64,000 bases of DNA from Parabacteroides sp. Marseille-P3160 (GTDB taxonomy: Bacteria > Bacteroidota > Bacteroidia > Bacteroidales > Tannerellaceae), in contig NZ_LT799418.1 in the NCBI RefSeq assembly GCF_900162725.1, positions 4,693,231-4,757,230 on the forward strand. The letters run 5' to 3'. Below, one piece after another: positions 23,575 through 33,438 of this stretch; within the stretch, counting starts at the first letter, position 1; every line of letters begins with the position of its first letter. Under the pieces are notes generated by a model. It was not told the DNA's origin. It saw nothing but the letters and a program-made list of their open reading frames with translations, and did not search any database. Both the position numbers and the translations under genes were made by a program.

Positions 23575-25884
23575 TCATTCCTTTTCAGGGTTATTGTTAA
23601 GAGGATCAAGTTCTATGATACAAACACTCTTAGGAGATAATTTAAAATCAATATTGATCTCTCCTTTCCGATAAGAAATCAATTTTTTTCTTCCTTTTTC
23701 AGTGATTACAAAAACTTTCCCTGAGGGCGGAAGTCCATATGTATTGGCATTGACATGGAATTTTAGCGGGAATATTTCATCACTTATACTGGCCAATGCA
23801 ATACCCACCATTCCATCGTCAGCTTTCCAAGCAGAAGAATAAATCAAAGGATATTTATTTTGTAATTCAGTCACCCTTTTTCCTTCCCGTCCGGCATAAA
23901 TCGACAACTTGGAAATTTTCAGTTCTTTTTCGGGAAATTGCATTTCCGGTGCCCTTACGAATTCACCATGTAGCAAATACTTTAGTCCGCGTGCTCTGAC
24001 TTTAGCTAATTTCATCAAATAATTAATCTCATCTTCCCTTTCTGTAGCCAAAAAGCTTTTGTAATTTGAAATCATTGGCTGTATTCCCCATGCAAAAGCT
24101 CTGGCCTGTTCCATAAGAAATTGTTCGTTAAATTCCTTATCTAAAAGTTGAAGTGTATCGGTCGGAGCAAATTTCTCAGGCCATAATTCGTCATACGGGG
24201 GTGTAAGCAGGGAAGAATAACTCCCATAAGAAATAGCATAAGGATGATAGACGGCTTGAAACAAGGGTATGGTTTCCCAACCTTCGATTCCTGCGTATCT
24301 CTCTTTACTTACCTGAAGGGTAAGAAACAGATCGAGATAGGGTAACCAATTTTCGCCGACTCCTTCACCCGACAGTACCGGTTTTTCTTCTCCTTTCGAC
24401 TGAGAACGTATTTGCTCCGTTAGTTTTTCAAAATTCCTCACCCAGTAATTACCCCCTCCTAACGGATGCGTATGGGTAGAGTCAAAGCACATATAACTTA
24501 AACAGGCCTGATCCATGTAGATACCGGCGGCATGATAGTTATTGATGGCGCTATCTGCTAAAGAAGCATATTTATTTTTCCAGAAAGAAGTACCTAAGCA
24601 CATCGTCGTCATTGCTTTTCCAGAAAAGATATTATAAACAGTCGTTATTTCTTTTCCATTTATATCTTTTACCGAATAACGGAATGCATTTTCTTTTTTC
24701 CAACTTTCGGTAGATGTTCCCCATTGTATCTGATTCATATATAGTAAAGGCCTTACACCTTGCTTCCTGGCGACTTCTACCTGTTTGATAAATGAAGCTT
24801 TACCCTCACGGGGAGGGAAATATTCCGGAAAACCGTCATCATAAGAACATCCATGCCACCAATGCCAAAGTACATTCACCGGTAATCCCAACCTTTTTTT
24901 CAGATCCATAGCGGGAGACAAGACTCCTTGCGACTTACCCCGGTTCCAAACCCATAAGGCGGTCTGTTCCGCCCATGACGGAACCAAGCCCCTTTTCAAC
25001 CGACTTCTTTTAGACCATCCCTGAATGTTTGCCCATTGACGATAATGCTCGGCAGCAGTAATCCAATCTCCTTTAAAAGAACCTACTATGGCCTCATAAG
25101 CAGGCGAATATGCAGTAAGGGAAGGATCGAATTCCGGGAAATTATCAATTTGGTAAACCATATTATTCGAAGCATCCAGGCTTATGGCAAAGTTTTTCCG
25201 GTAAGACAAGGTGTCGTTACATGATGCATAAAAACCGACTTTATCAGGATTATACAGGGTGAGTAATTGCATGGACATGTGCCCCGGATAGGGCCAACTA
25301 AAATATTTCTGATTCGTATTCAAAAAGTAAGAACGCGGATTTTTCAAAAGGTATCCCATCCAACTGGCAACCGCCAGGTTCTCTTCTCCAAGATCTTTCA
25401 GGCCGGTGATCTTGGGAAAAATTACTTTCTCGATCTCCTCTCCTTTAATGCTGTTAAGAAATATTTTCCAGAAAGAAAACGATTGATCCTTTTCCAACCT
25501 TACAGACACCGTCACTTCAAAATCCGGGTTCTTAACTCCATGAAAATATTGCCAATGCAAAAGTAAAGTTGAAGCATCTGTTTTCTCAAAACTAAAATGC
25601 GAAGAAGATGTCATATCGACAGATACTATGCCCGAAGGACCTTGTAAGTTAACCTGCCAGGGAGATTCTACCTTACCAGGCGTTTCCAATAAAGACTGAT
25701 GGTAAGACAAATCTTCGAACACCGCAAAAGTTCCGTTTTTTTTATCAAAACCTAATCTTATTTTTTCATTTTCTATGTATACGTTTTGATTCTGTTCACT
25801 GAGGTGAGCTGATACCGGAGCGGACAGGAAAACACTAATAAGTGCTACCACATAAAATGTAGTTTTTGGTTGTGTTATTCGCAT
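23575..25884 (-). CDS. DUF6259-type putative TIM-barrel glycoside hydrolase
   Basis: A 769-residue exported protein (signal peptide about 1-26). The N-terminal third is a beta-sandwich as in galactose mutarotase-like domains; residues about 300-650 look like a TIM barrel (L-G-L-P-V-N-V-L-W-H-W-W-H-G, G-V-R-P-L-L-Y-M-N-Q-I-Q-W-G), and a small beta domain closes the C-terminus. Candidate catalytic residues are D458 (G-I-Y-M-D-Q) and E507 (L-S-G-E-G-V-G-E), in the positions expected for barrel strands. It lies 44 bases after the DUF4855 gene. The domain assignment is fairly safe; enzymatic activity and substrate are inferred. Confidence 0.75.
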   Translation of the reverse strand: MRITQPKTTFYVVALISVFLSAPVSAHLSEQNQNVYIENEKIRLGFDKKNGTFAVFEDLSYHQSLLETPGKVESPWQVNLQGPSGIVSVDMTSSSHFSFEKTDASTLLLHWQYFHGVKNPDFEVTVSVRLEKDQSFSFWKIFLNSIKGEEIEKVIFPKITGLKDLGEENLAVASWMGYLLKNPRSYFLNTNQKYFSWPYPGHMSMQLLTLYNPDKVGFYASCNDTLSYRKNFAISLDASNNMVYQIDNFPEFDPSLTAYSPAYEAIVGSFKGDWITAAEHYRQWANIQGWSKRSRLKRGLVPSWAEQTALWVWNRGKSQGVLSPAMDLKKRLGLPVNVLWHWWHGCSYDDGFPEYFPPREGKASFIKQVEVARKQGVRPLLYMNQIQWGTSTESWKKENAFRYSVKDINGKEITTVYNIFSGKAMTTMCLGTSFWKNKYASLADSAINNYHAAGIYMDQACLSYMCFDSTHTHPLGGGNYWVRNFEKLTEQIRSQSKGEEKPVLSGEGVGENWLPYLDLFLTLQVSKERYAGIEGWETIPLFQAVYHPYAISYGSYSSLLTPPYDELWPEKFAPTDTLQLLDKEFNEQFLMEQARAFAWGIQPMISNYKSFLATEREDEINYLMKLAKVRARGLKYLLHGEFVRAPEMQFPEKELKISKLSIYAGREGKRVTELQNKYPLIYSSAWKADDGMVGIALASISDEIFPLKFHVNANTYGLPPSGKVFVITEKGRKKLISYRKGEINIDFKLSPKSVCIIELDPLNNNPEKE

Positions 25885-25928
25885 AATCTTTTTCTAATTA
25901 GTTGCAATTCGACATTATTTGCCTATTG

Positions 25929-26999
25929 TTATCTCCTTAAGGATTTTTTTTGCTTCCGTTTACTGATATAGTTCGCAAGGATATCCATTAATTCTTTGTC
26001 CATCGGATTATCCGATTTATAGAAATTGTAGATACCATTTCCACCTTCATAATAGGCGATAGATGATTGTTCAAAAGTCCCATTCTTTTCGAAAGCTTTG
26101 ATATAACTAACTAACCGGCTGCGCATATTAGCCTTGTTGTCGGCCATCGCACGGCTATCAAACTCCATTTCGACACCCATATTCATTTCCCGGGCAAAAT
26201 CACATGCTTGATCAATGCGTTCGTCTCCGATTTTTGTATCAAAGAAATGATTCGGTTGAATCCAGGCAAAATCGAATTTATATTCTTTCCATTTATCATA
26301 ACCCCTGGCTTTCCAATAGGGTATCCAATAAAATTTGAGCTTTTTAGAACGAATATAATCGCCAAGTGGTATCAATATGTCTGCACAACGGATGACATCT
26401 TCATCCACCCAATAAAAACCTGCCAATTTTAAGTTTTTATATTTTTGTTTTGTATACTGTTCTAAAAAACGGTCAATATACCACTTACCAGCCTCAATCC
26501 GGTCTTCTGTTTTAGAAAAATCCATGACTTTACCGTTGATCTCGCCCCAATCCTTTTGATCTGATATCGGAGAAGGGATACCTACTACCAATTTATGCTT
26601 GAATCCCGGCTTTCCCAGTATTTTGATTTGTTCTGTAATGCATTGATCTAAGGCGGAGAACGCTTTGTCTTTGGCGAATTGCCTACCTTGTAACCATTCC
26701 CATTCACCTCTACGTGCATTCTGCTTGTTATAACCAGGGGCGAAATTCCGTCCTTTACCATCAGTAAATTCCAGAAACAAAAAACCATCGAAAAGCCAAT
26801 TTACATTTCCTTTCTGATCCTGATGAACCACATAAGGCAAAAACTGCTCTTTACTCCACTCCATTGGACGGTGTACCCCTCCTTGGTATATAAGGACAAG
26901 ATCGGCAATATCGGTTTTACCATATTGATCTTGCGCTTGAGAAGGCAGTAGGAATCCAATTAGGAAGAAGATGATTAGAAAAAAAAATTTAATGTTCAT
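25929..26999 (-). CDS. DUF4855-type putative glycoside hydrolase
   Basis: A 356-residue exported protein (signal peptide about 1-22). The rest looks like a single TIM barrel of the DUF4855 family. Two glutamates stand at plausible strand ends: E200 in F-Y-W-V-D-E-D and E277/E279 in M-G-V-E-M-E-F, a spacing compatible with a retaining glycosidase. Other pieces are L-V-L-I-Y-Q-G-G near the N-terminus and F-A-W-I-Q-P-N. It lies between SusD and the DUF6259 gene, so it is probably one of the glycan-cleaving enzymes of this locus. Confidence 0.78.
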   Translation of the reverse strand: MNIKFFFLIIFFLIGFLLPSQAQDQYGKTDIADLVLIYQGGVHRPMEWSKEQFLPYVVHQDQKGNVNWLFDGFLFLEFTDGKGRNFAPGYNKQNARRGEWEWLQGRQFAKDKAFSALDQCITEQIKILGKPGFKHKLVVGIPSPISDQKDWGEINGKVMDFSKTEDRIEAGKWYIDRFLEQYTKQKYKNLKLAGFYWVDEDVIRCADILIPLGDYIRSKKLKFYWIPYWKARGYDKWKEYKFDFAWIQPNHFFDTKIGDERIDQACDFAREMNMGVEMEFDSRAMADNKANMRSRLVSYIKAFEKNGTFEQSSIAYYEGGNGIYNFYKSDNPMDKELMDILANYISKRKQKKSLRR

Positions 27000-27065
27000 T
27001 TCGAGTCGTTTTAATAAATCGATATACTTTAACCGAATTAGGTGGTACTTTATAGAAAAAGAATG

Positions 27066-28898
27066 TTACCATCCCGTATTTTGTACCAAATTCTTATTTG
27101 TATTTATTTCATCGAAAGGAATGGGCCATAAATTGAAGTATTCTTTGAATACCCGCGTTTGATAAACCGTACGTGCATAGAAACTCGGCGTTGTTGCAGC
27201 ATTTTTTGTCGTACTGATATTCATTCCATAAAATTCTTTATTTAAGAGAGTTGTACCCATTTTCCACTGGGTTATATCGAAATAACGATGGCTCTCGCAG
27301 AAAAGTTCTACCTGACGTTCTTTTAAAATAGCCTTACGCATTGCCGTCTGATCCAGTGATGGGGAAAGGTCGGGTATCCCGGCTCGTTCTCTTACTAAAT
27401 TTATGTATTTCAGGATATCGGGGTTACCGGGATTATATTCGTTTAAAGCCTCGGCATAGCTTAGATAGAATTCGGCTAAACGATATAGAACGACCGGACG
27501 ATAAAGTACACTTTTGAAACTGGAAAAAGTAGGATCGACTTGTTTTCTAGGTGTATATCCCGTTTGATTGTGATACCAATTTCCACCCCATGATTGAAAA
27601 TCAACAATTACTTTCGATTGCGGACACATCTGTCCGTTAAACATGACATCTACATAAAAACGAGGTTCACGATTGATATACATATTATAGGTCCCTTTGG
27701 GAGCAAGTAGGCCGGGGTAATCGGAGACATCTTCCCATTCGGTATTTGTTGCATAAAGATCGGTAGTCGAAAATCCGGTTTCGGAATAATCAGGATCTTC
27801 TTTAATATCCAATCCGTTTTTAGTAAAAAAAGCATCAATAGCTTCCTGCGTTATTGATAGGAACCCTAAAGCATTCCCATCGGTATAATCCGCACATGGC
27901 GGAGTACAAAAACTATCCCAATTAAAATTTTGATTCCCGTCGGTTCTTGCGAATATAATCTCCTTATTGTCAGCGTCAAAAAATGTATTAATCAATGACA
28001 TGTACGGATCAATAGAACCATCGGCATTATATTCTTTATGCAAGTCGTAAACGCCCAGATCGAAAAGATCTTTGATCGCATCGGCCGCCCGTTTCCATTT
28101 TTCAACATTATAGGTCGCATTAAATAACGCCGTACCATCCGGATTCTTCACATCCTTCAAATCGCTATTCCCATTAAATAACGGACGTGCAGCATATAAC
28201 AACATTCGGGCTCTCACTGCCAGAGCAGAACCTTTAGTCGGTTGGCCGTAATACCAGTTCTTATCATCAGCTTTGAGAGGTAGTGAGGCAGCTATATCTT
28301 TTAACTCGTTGTCAAGCCAGTCCACAATTTCATCATAGGGGGTACGCATAACATTCATGTCTTCAGTAAATGAAATCTCATCCAGAATAAGAGGTACCGA
28401 TCCATAAACCTGTAACAGGTAGGCATAGTAATAAGCCCTCAAAAAACGAACTTCCAGTTTGGCATTATTCATATCTTCTTCATTAAAGTCATTTGTTGTA
28501 TGTACATTATTTAAGAATAAATGTATTTGCCGTATAGCTGTATAGAAGTAAGTCCAATAATCGCAATAAGTGCTGGTTGGAGAACTGGAAGTCCAGTTTC
28601 CTTTTTGAATGGCGTCTGCCCAATAACTCGCGCCGAAGTTACTGGTATAATCCAATTCGTCCGACATGGCATTCCATCCTCCCTGACCAACAGGAGAGCC
28701 TCCATACGGATATCCTATGCTCAAATGATTAATAGGAATATATGAGTAACAATTTGCAATCCATCTTTTTATCGTTTTCGAATTGTCAAAAACGACTTCT
28801 TGGGTCAGCAATCCTTGCGGTACCTGGTCAAGGTAATCTTCACATGACGTAACCATTGAAAGAGCTACAATGAATGATATATAAAGTATTTTTTTCAT
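27066..28898 (-). CDS. SusD/RagB-type glycan-binding lipoprotein
   Basis: A 610-residue outer-membrane lipoprotein (signal ending M-V-T-S-C). The SusD N-terminal region (C-E-D-Y-L-D-Q-V-P-Q-G), the TPR-like helices (E-V-R-F-L-R-A-Y-Y-Y-A-Y-L), R-L-A-E-F-Y-L-S-Y-A-E-A-L-N-E and the terminal L-W-P-I-P motif ending in G-W are all present. It forms the lid on the SusC channel at the cell surface and captures oligosaccharide. It follows the STN-bearing SusC by 18 bases and precedes the DUF4855 gene. Confidence 0.95.
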   Translation of the reverse strand: MKKILYISFIVALSMVTSCEDYLDQVPQGLLTQEVVFDNSKTIKRWIANCYSYIPINHLSIGYPYGGSPVGQGGWNAMSDELDYTSNFGASYWADAIQKGNWTSSSPTSTYCDYWTYFYTAIRQIHLFLNNVHTTNDFNEEDMNNAKLEVRFLRAYYYAYLLQVYGSVPLILDEISFTEDMNVMRTPYDEIVDWLDNELKDIAASLPLKADDKNWYYGQPTKGSALAVRARMLLYAARPLFNGNSDLKDVKNPDGTALFNATYNVEKWKRAADAIKDLFDLGVYDLHKEYNADGSIDPYMSLINTFFDADNKEIIFARTDGNQNFNWDSFCTPPCADYTDGNALGFLSITQEAIDAFFTKNGLDIKEDPDYSETGFSTTDLYATNTEWEDVSDYPGLLAPKGTYNMYINREPRFYVDVMFNGQMCPQSKVIVDFQSWGGNWYHNQTGYTPRKQVDPTFSSFKSVLYRPVVLYRLAEFYLSYAEALNEYNPGNPDILKYINLVRERAGIPDLSPSLDQTAMRKAILKERQVELFCESHRYFDITQWKMGTTLLNKEFYGMNISTTKNAATTPSFYARTVYQTRVFKEYFNLWPIPFDEINTNKNLVQNTGW

Positions 28899-28916
28899 GT
28901 TTGTAAGTTTTTCAGA

Positions 28917-31900
28917 TTAAAAATTTATATCAATGCCCAAGGCTATAATTTTACTAATGGGGTATGACATCCCATCTGTAGAATTTAATTCCGGATCCCA
29001 CAAATCTTTGAAAGATTTACTAAAGGTCAATAAGTTCGTCCCACGCAAATAGACTCTTGTCGGGATAATTTTATTTTTTGTTATATTTAGTTTAATATTA
29101 TAACCGACTTCCACATTTTTCAGGCGGCAAAAACTGGCATCCCGTAACCACCAAGTGGATGGTTGTCTGTTGTTACTATTTGTACCTCCAGTATACAGAC
29201 GTGGCCAGAATACATCCTGACGTGGATTATCCACTGTCCAGCGATCATCAATATTCGCATAGATGTTTCCTTGGATTCCGCTGGTTTCGGCCGGATAAAA
29301 GAAAGAGGAGTTTTTCCCCAACATGACAGAAGTGTTCTTAGCGCCTTGAAAAAGGAATCCTAAATCAAATTTCTTATATTGAATAGTAGCACCGAATCCA
29401 TATACAATTTCCGGAATTGCAGAATAGCCAATGGCTATCTGGTCGTAATCATTTATCACCATATCTTTGTTAACATCGACATATTTAATGTCTCCTGGTT
29501 GGACTTTATTCATAAAAGCCGGCACAGGAATTTCTTCTTTTAAAGTTCCATCTCCATTAAAATCATCATCAGTATACAGCCCCTTGGCTATCAATCCAAA
29601 ATATTGTCCGTACCGTTTTCCTGTTTGATTCTGGTAAGAATATATTGACTCTGGTTCATCCATTTCTTTTATTTTGTTCCGGGCAAAAGTAAATGAACCG
29701 TTTATCGACAAAAACAAAGATTTATTTATTTGCTTGTTAACAATCAGGCTTATATCAACTCCATGATTCGACATTTTACCCACATTGCCATAAGGCAAAT
29801 TTTTGATCCCTGTCGTTGCAGGTATGGAGTTTCTTCTCATATAAATATCATTCCTGTTTTCCCAATAGTAATCAACATTAAGGTCAATCATATTCAACAT
29901 CCCAAGCTCTATCCCCACATTGGTTTTTCTCGCTTTCTCCCATGACATATCCGTATCACCATATTCATTAACCCCGACGCCAGTCCAGGTGTATTTTCCA
30001 TCGGCTCCCCATGAATATCCACTTAATCCCGTGGAAAAAAGAGTGAGATAACCAAAACGACGACTCGCTGAGATCTGATCATTTCCTACCAGCCCGGAAG
30101 AGGCTTTCAGCTTAAGTTTGTTCATGTATTTTTTTAATCCGTCTTTATAAAAAGGTTCTTGTGAGATATACCAACCGACGGCTAAAGAAGGGAAAAATCC
30201 ATATCTTTTACCGGCAGCAAAATTTTCAGAACCGTTGTATCCGAAGTTACCTTCTATAAAATAACGTTCATCATAATTGTAGGTTAGTCGTCCTGCGATA
30301 CCATTGTTCCGATAGGGTAGTGAGCCGACTTCGCTGCTTGCCGGAGCGATTCTTTCGCCACGTTGATTATAAAGAAGTAGAGCTGAAACATTATGCACTT
30401 TGTAAAATGTCCTCTGATAATTTAACTGGGCTTCCAGATAGGTACTTCTTGTACTGGCATTCGTTTCCCCGTTCAGACTTATATAATCTGTACCTTCCTC
30501 GCTTGATGTAAAAATTAAATTTCCATCCTCGTCCCGCCCTGTTGCATAATAAGTGGTCGGATTCTTTCCTAGAACCGTTGTTTGATTGTTATATGCATCA
30601 AACGAAAAAACGCCTTTCGCGCTCAAACCTTTGGTTATAAAGTCAAGCTTTTGCTGAAGTGAAATACTCGATTCAACCTGGTTTTCTTCATTCATCTGGT
30701 AACCCGAATGCGTAGAAGCCATCCATGGATTCCATTGAGAACCCTTCAAATGGGCGTACGAACCATCCGAATAAATTTTGGGATAACTGATCGGAGTTAC
30801 GGCCGACGCCATTGTGAAAATAGTGGATAGATTATATCCCGGATTTCTTTTTTCTTTATAAAAACCGGCGAGGTTTAGCTGGAACAAAGTTGTTTTGCTC
30901 AAGTCGATATCTATGTTACTTCTGAAATTAAAACGGTCAAATTTTAATTCTGATTTTTTATCTTCCATTTCATCGGTTTTCAATATCCCATTTTGGTGTA
31001 AATATCCGCCGGATACATAATAACGAATATTTCTACCACCTCCGCTGATGTTCAGGTTTATTTTTTGATCTTGGGCAAAATCACGGAAAACCTCATTCAT
31101 CCAGTCCACATTAGGATACAAATCAGGATCTTTCCCGGAGCTGGTTTGATCAATTGTTTCTTGCGAATATGTTTCGGGTATCCCGACATTCCGGCATGCT
31201 TCGTTGAAGATTTGCATATATTTTACCCCATCTACATAATCAACAAGTTTTACAGGAGCATTCAGATTACTTTCAAATCGAAACTGAATGCTGGGTTCAC
31301 CGGTTGCACCTTTCTTTGTATTGATCAGGATTACCCCGTTCGCACCTTTTACCCCATAAATAGCAGTTGCGGTGGCATCTTTCAGAATTGAAAAAGATTC
31401 GATATCAAGCGGATCCACATCGTCAATGCTTCGTTCAATCCCATCTACCAATACCAAAGCTTGTTGTGAACCCGCATTGAATGTACTGACTCCCCTGATC
31501 CAAAAATCACTCTGATCACTACCTGGTTCTCCTGAACGTTGAACAGCTAGTACTCCGGCTAATTGTCCGGCCAGGTTATTACTTAAATTAGCATTCGATG
31601 TAATCAGTTTTTTAGGTTCTATGGTCGCAATAGAACCAATGATGCTGGCTTTCTTCTGAGTTCCATATCCGACGACCACGACTTCTTCTAATCCTTGTGT
31701 ATCTTCCGATAAGATAACATCAATGGTTTTTTGATCATTCACTTTTATTTCTGAAGATCTAAATCCGACATAAGTGAATTTTAGTATAGAAGAACTTCCC
31801 GTTATATTTATTGTGTAGTTGCCATTTATGTCGGATACAGTAATGTTATTAGTGCCTACTTCTTGGATATTTACTCCTACTAAAGGCTCTCCGTTTCTGT

Positions 31901-32342
31901 CTTTAACTGTCCCAATTATTCGCCGGACCTGTTGATTTATTTGGGTAGGAGTTGGGACTTGTCTAACTAAAGCTGTTTTTTTGTAGATAATGATACTTTT
32001 TTCATCTATCTTATAAGAAAGATTATTTCCTGTAAGAACACGATCAAGTACTGTGGCGATATTCTGGGCATCCGCATGGATTGATATTTTTTGGTTTAAA
32101 TTGACTTCTTCATTTCGATACCAGAATGAATATTCGCTTTGCGCTTTTATAGCATCAAAAACTTCTTCCAAGGTCGCGTCTTCCATGTTCAATGAAATTT
32201 TAGTGACTTGCGAATAGCTGATAGATGCAGAGGCACAATAAATGGACAAAAGACAAAACAAGGCTGACAATCTCATAATAGTAAGGATTTTACCAAGCAT
32301 TGAATTAGGCGTGATCCGCCTACGATTTGAAAATAATTTCAT
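28917..32342 (-). CDS. SusC/RagA TonB-dependent transporter with N-terminal STN signalling domain
   Basis: A 1141-residue outer-membrane transporter. After the signal peptide comes an STN (secretin/TonB short N-terminal) domain at about 46-120, then a carboxypeptidase-regulatory-like domain (141-213), the E-E-V-V-V-V-G-Y-G-T motif (219-228), the plug (about 232-340) and a 22-strand barrel. The STN domain is what interacts with a FecR-type anti-sigma factor, and fecR and an ECF sigma gene lie directly upstream, so this transporter probably senses its own cargo. Energised by TonB-ExbBD. The next gene is its SusD partner, 18 bases on. Confidence 0.96.
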   Translation of the reverse strand: MKLFSNRRRITPNSMLGKILTIMRLSALFCLLSIYCASASISYSQVTKISLNMEDATLEEVFDAIKAQSEYSFWYRNEEVNLNQKISIHADAQNIATVLDRVLTGNNLSYKIDEKSIIIYKKTALVRQVPTPTQINQQVRRIIGTVKDRNGEPLVGVNIQEVGTNNITVSDINGNYTINITGSSSILKFTYVGFRSSEIKVNDQKTIDVILSEDTQGLEEVVVVGYGTQKKASIIGSIATIEPKKLITSNANLSNNLAGQLAGVLAVQRSGEPGSDQSDFWIRGVSTFNAGSQQALVLVDGIERSIDDVDPLDIESFSILKDATATAIYGVKGANGVILINTKKGATGEPSIQFRFESNLNAPVKLVDYVDGVKYMQIFNEACRNVGIPETYSQETIDQTSSGKDPDLYPNVDWMNEVFRDFAQDQKINLNISGGGRNIRYYVSGGYLHQNGILKTDEMEDKKSELKFDRFNFRSNIDIDLSKTTLFQLNLAGFYKEKRNPGYNLSTIFTMASAVTPISYPKIYSDGSYAHLKGSQWNPWMASTHSGYQMNEENQVESSISLQQKLDFITKGLSAKGVFSFDAYNNQTTVLGKNPTTYYATGRDEDGNLIFTSSEEGTDYISLNGETNASTRSTYLEAQLNYQRTFYKVHNVSALLLYNQRGERIAPASSEVGSLPYRNNGIAGRLTYNYDERYFIEGNFGYNGSENFAAGKRYGFFPSLAVGWYISQEPFYKDGLKKYMNKLKLKASSGLVGNDQISASRRFGYLTLFSTGLSGYSWGADGKYTWTGVGVNEYGDTDMSWEKARKTNVGIELGMLNMIDLNVDYYWENRNDIYMRRNSIPATTGIKNLPYGNVGKMSNHGVDISLIVNKQINKSLFLSINGSFTFARNKIKEMDEPESIYSYQNQTGKRYGQYFGLIAKGLYTDDDFNGDGTLKEEIPVPAFMNKVQPGDIKYVDVNKDMVINDYDQIAIGYSAIPEIVYGFGATIQYKKFDLGFLFQGAKNTSVMLGKNSSFFYPAETSGIQGNIYANIDDRWTVDNPRQDVFWPRLYTGGTNSNNRQPSTWWLRDASFCRLKNVEVGYNIKLNITKNKIIPTRVYLRGTNLLTFSKSFKDLWDPELNSTDGMSYPISKIIALGIDINF

Positions 32343-32404
32343 ATCTTTGTATTGATTTTAGGTTATTAAATTGTGTTGTGACAATGTAGACTTAAAGTCT
32401 TTCT

Positions 32405-32437
32405 AAAACGGAAAATGCGGCAAACATTTTCCGTTTT
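32405..32437 (-). terminator. Hairpin between fecR and the STN-SusC gene
   Basis: A perfect 13-bp stem, AAAACGGAAAATG (32405-32417) with CATTTTCCGTTTT (32425-32437), with T tracts on both sides. It lies 40 bases after the FecR stop, separating the regulator from the susC gene, which must then have its own promoter in 32343-32400. Confidence 0.8.
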
Positions 32438-32476
32438 TCTTTTATCTCTTTCAATGGGGATTCTCCATAGGCTATT

Positions 32477-33379
32477 TTATTTAAGTTCTTTACTTTCTTC
32501 TATATATATCTGATCTTTCTCCATTCGATAGTTCATTCGCCGGTCGGCTGTCATGACACGTAAGATCTGATTTATATTCTCACCATTTACAAAGTCGCCA
32601 GTGAAGAGGGTATTCTTTAAACAATCGGAAGCAATATGTATCTTTACATTAAAACTTCTTTCTAATTGCTTAACGATTTCGGCGAGTTTTAGGTTTCTGA
32701 AATGAAATTTGCCATCGCGCCATCCGGTATATTGATCAATGTCGACCTTGTGAACAACATATTTATTGCTGCCTTTTTCAAAAGTGAATTGGTATTCCGG
32801 ATGGATATAAACCAAATCCGGATTTTCCAAAAGTCCGACTCCTACTTTCCCTTCCACTAACGTGATTTCGACCGTCGGATCTTCCTTATATGACTTTACA
32901 TTAAATAGGGTTCCGAAGACTTTCACGCTGATCTCACCGGACTTCACGACAAACTGTTTACCGGCGTCATGTGTGACTTCGAAGAAAGCTTCGCCATCGA
33001 CTTCAACTTCCCGCTTACCTGACACGAATGCGGAAGGATACCGAAGGACAGTACCGGCATTCAATAAAACTTTACTTCCATCCGGTAATATGACAGAAGA
33101 TTTCATCCCTAAAGGATTCATCATTTCTACCAATTGGTTTTTTTGCTGCCTATACCCTTCCTGATAGGAAAAATAACCGGTCAGGCCGAGCACTAATGCG
33201 ACGGAAGCGGCGGCAACAGCAATCCTCATGCGTAATGTGCGACGGCTTGCCCTCCGGATTCTCCCACGCACTTCCCCGAAGATGGGATCGCGCAGTTCTT
33301 CGCCCATCGCTTTCACCTCGGATGAAACATGGATGCAGTCCAGCAAATCAGAAAGTTTTTTGTCTTCCAGGTCTTTCAT
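32477..33379 (-). CDS. FecR-family anti-sigma factor
   Basis: A 300-residue inner-membrane protein: a cytoplasmic N-terminal part (1-50) that binds sigma, one membrane helix (about 53-71), a periplasmic FecR domain (about 90-190, with S-V-I-L-P-D-G-S-K-V-L-L-N-A-G-T and G-E-A-F-F-E-V) and a C-terminal DUF4974-like domain (about 230-300). The C-terminal part should contact the STN domain of the SusC at 28917. It lies 59 bases after the sigma gene. Confidence 0.95.
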   Translation of the reverse strand: MKDLEDKKLSDLLDCIHVSSEVKAMGEELRDPIFGEVRGRIRRASRRTLRMRIAVAAASVALVLGLTGYFSYQEGYRQQKNQLVEMMNPLGMKSSVILPDGSKVLLNAGTVLRYPSAFVSGKREVEVDGEAFFEVTHDAGKQFVVKSGEISVKVFGTLFNVKSYKEDPTVEITLVEGKVGVGLLENPDLVYIHPEYQFTFEKGSNKYVVHKVDIDQYTGWRDGKFHFRNLKLAEIVKQLERSFNVKIHIASDCLKNTLFTGDFVNGENINQILRVMTADRRMNYRMEKDQIYIEESKELK

Positions 33380-33438
33380 TCTTTTGTTTTCTTATAATGA
33401 GGAGTAAACGGATAAGGAATCCGTTTAAACCAGACCTC